64,000 nt of DNA, taken from the NCBI GenBank assembly GCA_965223105.1, contig OZ244987.1, positions 7,936,001 to 8,000,000 on the forward strand. Direction: 5' to 3'. The DNA is from JABDMH01 sp965223105. Lineage in GTDB: Bacteria; Bacteroidota; Bacteroidia; Chitinophagales; Saprospiraceae. The translations under genes were made by a program, and so were the position numbers. Shown one piece after another: positions 62,619-64,000 of this stretch. The notes under the pieces were generated by a model. That model was not told where the DNA came from and searched no databases. It worked only from the letters and a program-made list of their open reading frames with translations. Position 1 is the stretch's first letter. The number at the start of each line of letters is the position of its first letter.

Positions 62619-63230
62619 ATGAAAGTCCAATCAAAATTATTGGAAGAGGTGGTTGAAGCCTTTGCGGAATTTCCAGGGATAGGCCGGAAGAGTGCATTGA
62701 GGATGGCTCTGTTTCTCCTGAATGAATCTCGTGAAAAACGAGCTGGGATAAGACAGGCAATCTCCAGAATGGATGAGATCCATCAGTGTAAACAGTGTTT
62801 TAACTTATCGGATTCAGCTCTGTGCAGTATTTGCACAGATAAATCCCGAAATCAAGCAATGATCTGTGTTGTGGAAAGCATTCAGGATGTCATGGCCATT
62901 GAAGAGACCGGCCAATACCAGGGTGTTTACCATGTGCTTGGGGGTGTTATTTCGCCTATCGAAGGAATAGGACCCGATGATATCAAAGTGGCAGAATTGA
63001 TGGAAAGGACGCACAACCCTGAAATATCGGAAGTGATCATGGCCATCAGTCCAACGATCGATGGGGAAACGACCATTTACTACATCTCAAAGAAATTGGA
63101 GAATTCACCCATTAAAGTCAGTCAAATTGCTAGAGGAGTGTCATTTGGCGGTGAATTGCAGTATACCGACGAAATCACCTTGGGTCGCTCCATTATAGCT
63201 CGTGTACCATATGCCCTTAATGGTCTTTGA
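62619..63230 (+). CDS. recR: recombination mediator protein RecR
   Basis: Works with RecO to load RecA at gaps during DNA repair. It is 203 residues. A helix-hairpin-helix (FPGIGRKSALRMALFLL) is followed by the four-cysteine zinc motif CKQCFNLSDSALCSIC (about 59-74). The Toprim domain (ICVVESIQDVMAIEETGQYQG) and the C-terminal IARGVSFGGELQYTDEITLGRS region are intact. It is divergent from the E2 gene, and a glycosyltransferase gene follows after 17 bases. Confidence 0.97.
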   Translation: MKVQSKLLEEVVEAFAEFPGIGRKSALRMALFLLNESREKRAGIRQAISRMDEIHQCKQCFNLSDSALCSICTDKSRNQAMICVVESIQDVMAIEETGQYQGVYHVLGGVISPIEGIGPDDIKVAELMERTHNPEISEVIMAISPTIDGETTIYYISKKLENSPIKVSQIARGVSFGGELQYTDEITLGRSIIARVPYALNGL

Positions 63231-63247
63231 GACTGTAGACTAATTGT

Positions 63248-64000
63248 ATGAAGCTGTCGATCGTTGTTGTAAACTACAATGTTAAATACTTTCTACAACA
63301 ACTTCTTCTCTCAATTCAGCGCAGTCAAACTCCATTTGACTTCGAGGTAATTGTAGTAGACAACCAATCTACCGACGGATCGAAAACCTACATACCCGAG
63401 TCCTTCCCTGACATCACTTATTTGTATAATGCAGAGAATGAGGGTTTTGCGGCAGCTAACAATCGAGGCATTGAGCTGGCAAGAGGTCAATACATATTGA
63501 TCTTAAATCCCGATACAGTTTTGGAAGAAGACACTCTTATTAAGGCCCTAGCATACCTGGACAAACATGCAGACTGTGGTGCACTGGGTGTTAGGATGAT
63601 TGATGGTAGTGGTGCCTTCCTACCAGAGTCAAAGCGAGGCTTTCCCACACCATTGGTTGCTTTTTTCAAAGCATTCGGGATCAATGAGATTTTTCCCCAA
63701 TCCTCATTCTTTAATCGCTATTACCTGGGACATTTATCCGAGTTTGAAACCCATGAAGTAGACGTTTTGACCGGAGCATTCATGATGGTGAGAAAGAGTG
63801 TTCTTGAAGAAGTAGGTTGCTTTGATGATGATTTTTTTATGTACGGGGAGGATATTGATTTGTCATATCGCATCAAGAAAGCTGGATACAAACTCATGTA
63901 CTTGCCAGATACGTCAATCATACATTTTAAAGGGGAGAGCACCCAGAAGACTTCTTTGGGTTACATAAGATCTTTTTACGGAGCAATGATCCTATTCGCA
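63248..64000 (+). CDS. family 2 glycosyltransferase (truncated by window end)
   Basis: A GT-A-fold glycosyltransferase, of which the first 251 residues are visible. The start MKLSIVVVNYNVKYFL is typical of the rhamnosyltransferase-like GT2 branch. The nucleotide-sugar site shows VVDNQSTDGS, NEGFAAANNRGIELA and ILNPDTVLEEDT. The acceptor-side motif is FFMYGEDIDLSYRIKKAG. A C-terminal hydrophobic part begins at the window edge. It probably adds a sugar to a surface polysaccharide. It follows recR by 17 bases and may be co-transcribed with it. Confidence 0.93.
   Translation, partial: MKLSIVVVNYNVKYFLQQLLLSIQRSQTPFDFEVIVVDNQSTDGSKTYIPESFPDITYLYNAENEGFAAANNRGIELARGQYILILNPDTVLEEDTLIKALAYLDKHADCGALGVRMIDGSGAFLPESKRGFPTPLVAFFKAFGINEIFPQSSFFNRYYLGHLSEFETHEVDVLTGAFMMVRKSVLEEVGCFDDDFFMYGEDIDLSYRIKKAGYKLMYLPDTSIIHFKGESTQKTSLGYIRSFYGAMILFA

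Overview
The window is a chromosomal segment from a member of the Bacteroidetes, most likely the Saprospiria/Lewinella side of the phylum. Four things point there: type IX secretion and gliding genes (porV, porU, a PorP/SprF-like gene, gldJ); a str-S10-spc-alpha ribosomal cluster in which fusA runs directly into rpsJ with no tuf and secY is followed by map with no adk; promoter elements of the Bacteroidetes form TAnnTTTG; and a large secreted protein built of 111-residue repeats with a type IX sorting tail. No insertion sequence, prophage, CRISPR array, tRNA or rRNA was recognised.

Layout. Positions 1-860 hold little beyond a possible tiny membrane protein. Positions 864-8590 form a sugar-phosphate neighbourhood: manA and pgi on the minus strand, a YraN-family gene, ribosomal protein L31 type B, a Bacteroidetes-type GlmU-like enzyme overlapping a spermidine-synthase-like methyltransferase, and a NagB deaminase fused to a PIG-L/LmbE deacetylase-like domain. 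ManA, Pgi and NagB all act at fructose-6-phosphate. Positions 8711-11711 carry a small membrane/helical-repeat protein and an OmpR-type response regulator with its histidine kinase. Positions 12154-16521 encode a 1455-residue exported protein with twelve tandem repeats. Positions 16737-19422 hold a 4Fe-4S/CDGSH protein, a DUF2007-like protein, MsrB, a polyprenyl diphosphate synthase and a GNAT acetyltransferase.

Positions 19637-37859 are one co-directional block of translation and export genes from rpsL to rplQ, with a textbook promoter in front (TTTG, 19 bp, TATCTTTG). The zinc-capable ribosomal proteins seen here (L31, L36, S14) all lack the cysteine clusters. After it come carA, eno, a DivIC/FtsB-like gene and sucD, then on the minus strand a 1197-residue NtrY-like kinase. 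The RNase P RNA gene lies at 45482-45900; its P4 helix departs from consensus at two base pairs, both compensated.

Positions 45969-57772 contain porV, porU and a YfhO-like protein on the minus strand, then PorP/SprF, gldJ and murF on the plus strand. This is a rearranged version of the porV-porU-gldJ-murF neighbourhood known from flavobacteria. A ureohydrolase-fold protein without evident metal ligands, an OmpA-family protein with a calcium-type linker, the E2 subunit of a 2-oxoacid dehydrogenase, recR and a truncated family 2 glycosyltransferase complete the window. I found no clear-cut new multi-gene system. The best leads are the 12-repeat secreted protein beside a two-component system, the compensated RNase P RNA, the NagB-LmbE fusion, the degenerate ureohydrolase next to motility genes, and the hairpins inside the ribosomal operon and in front of murF.
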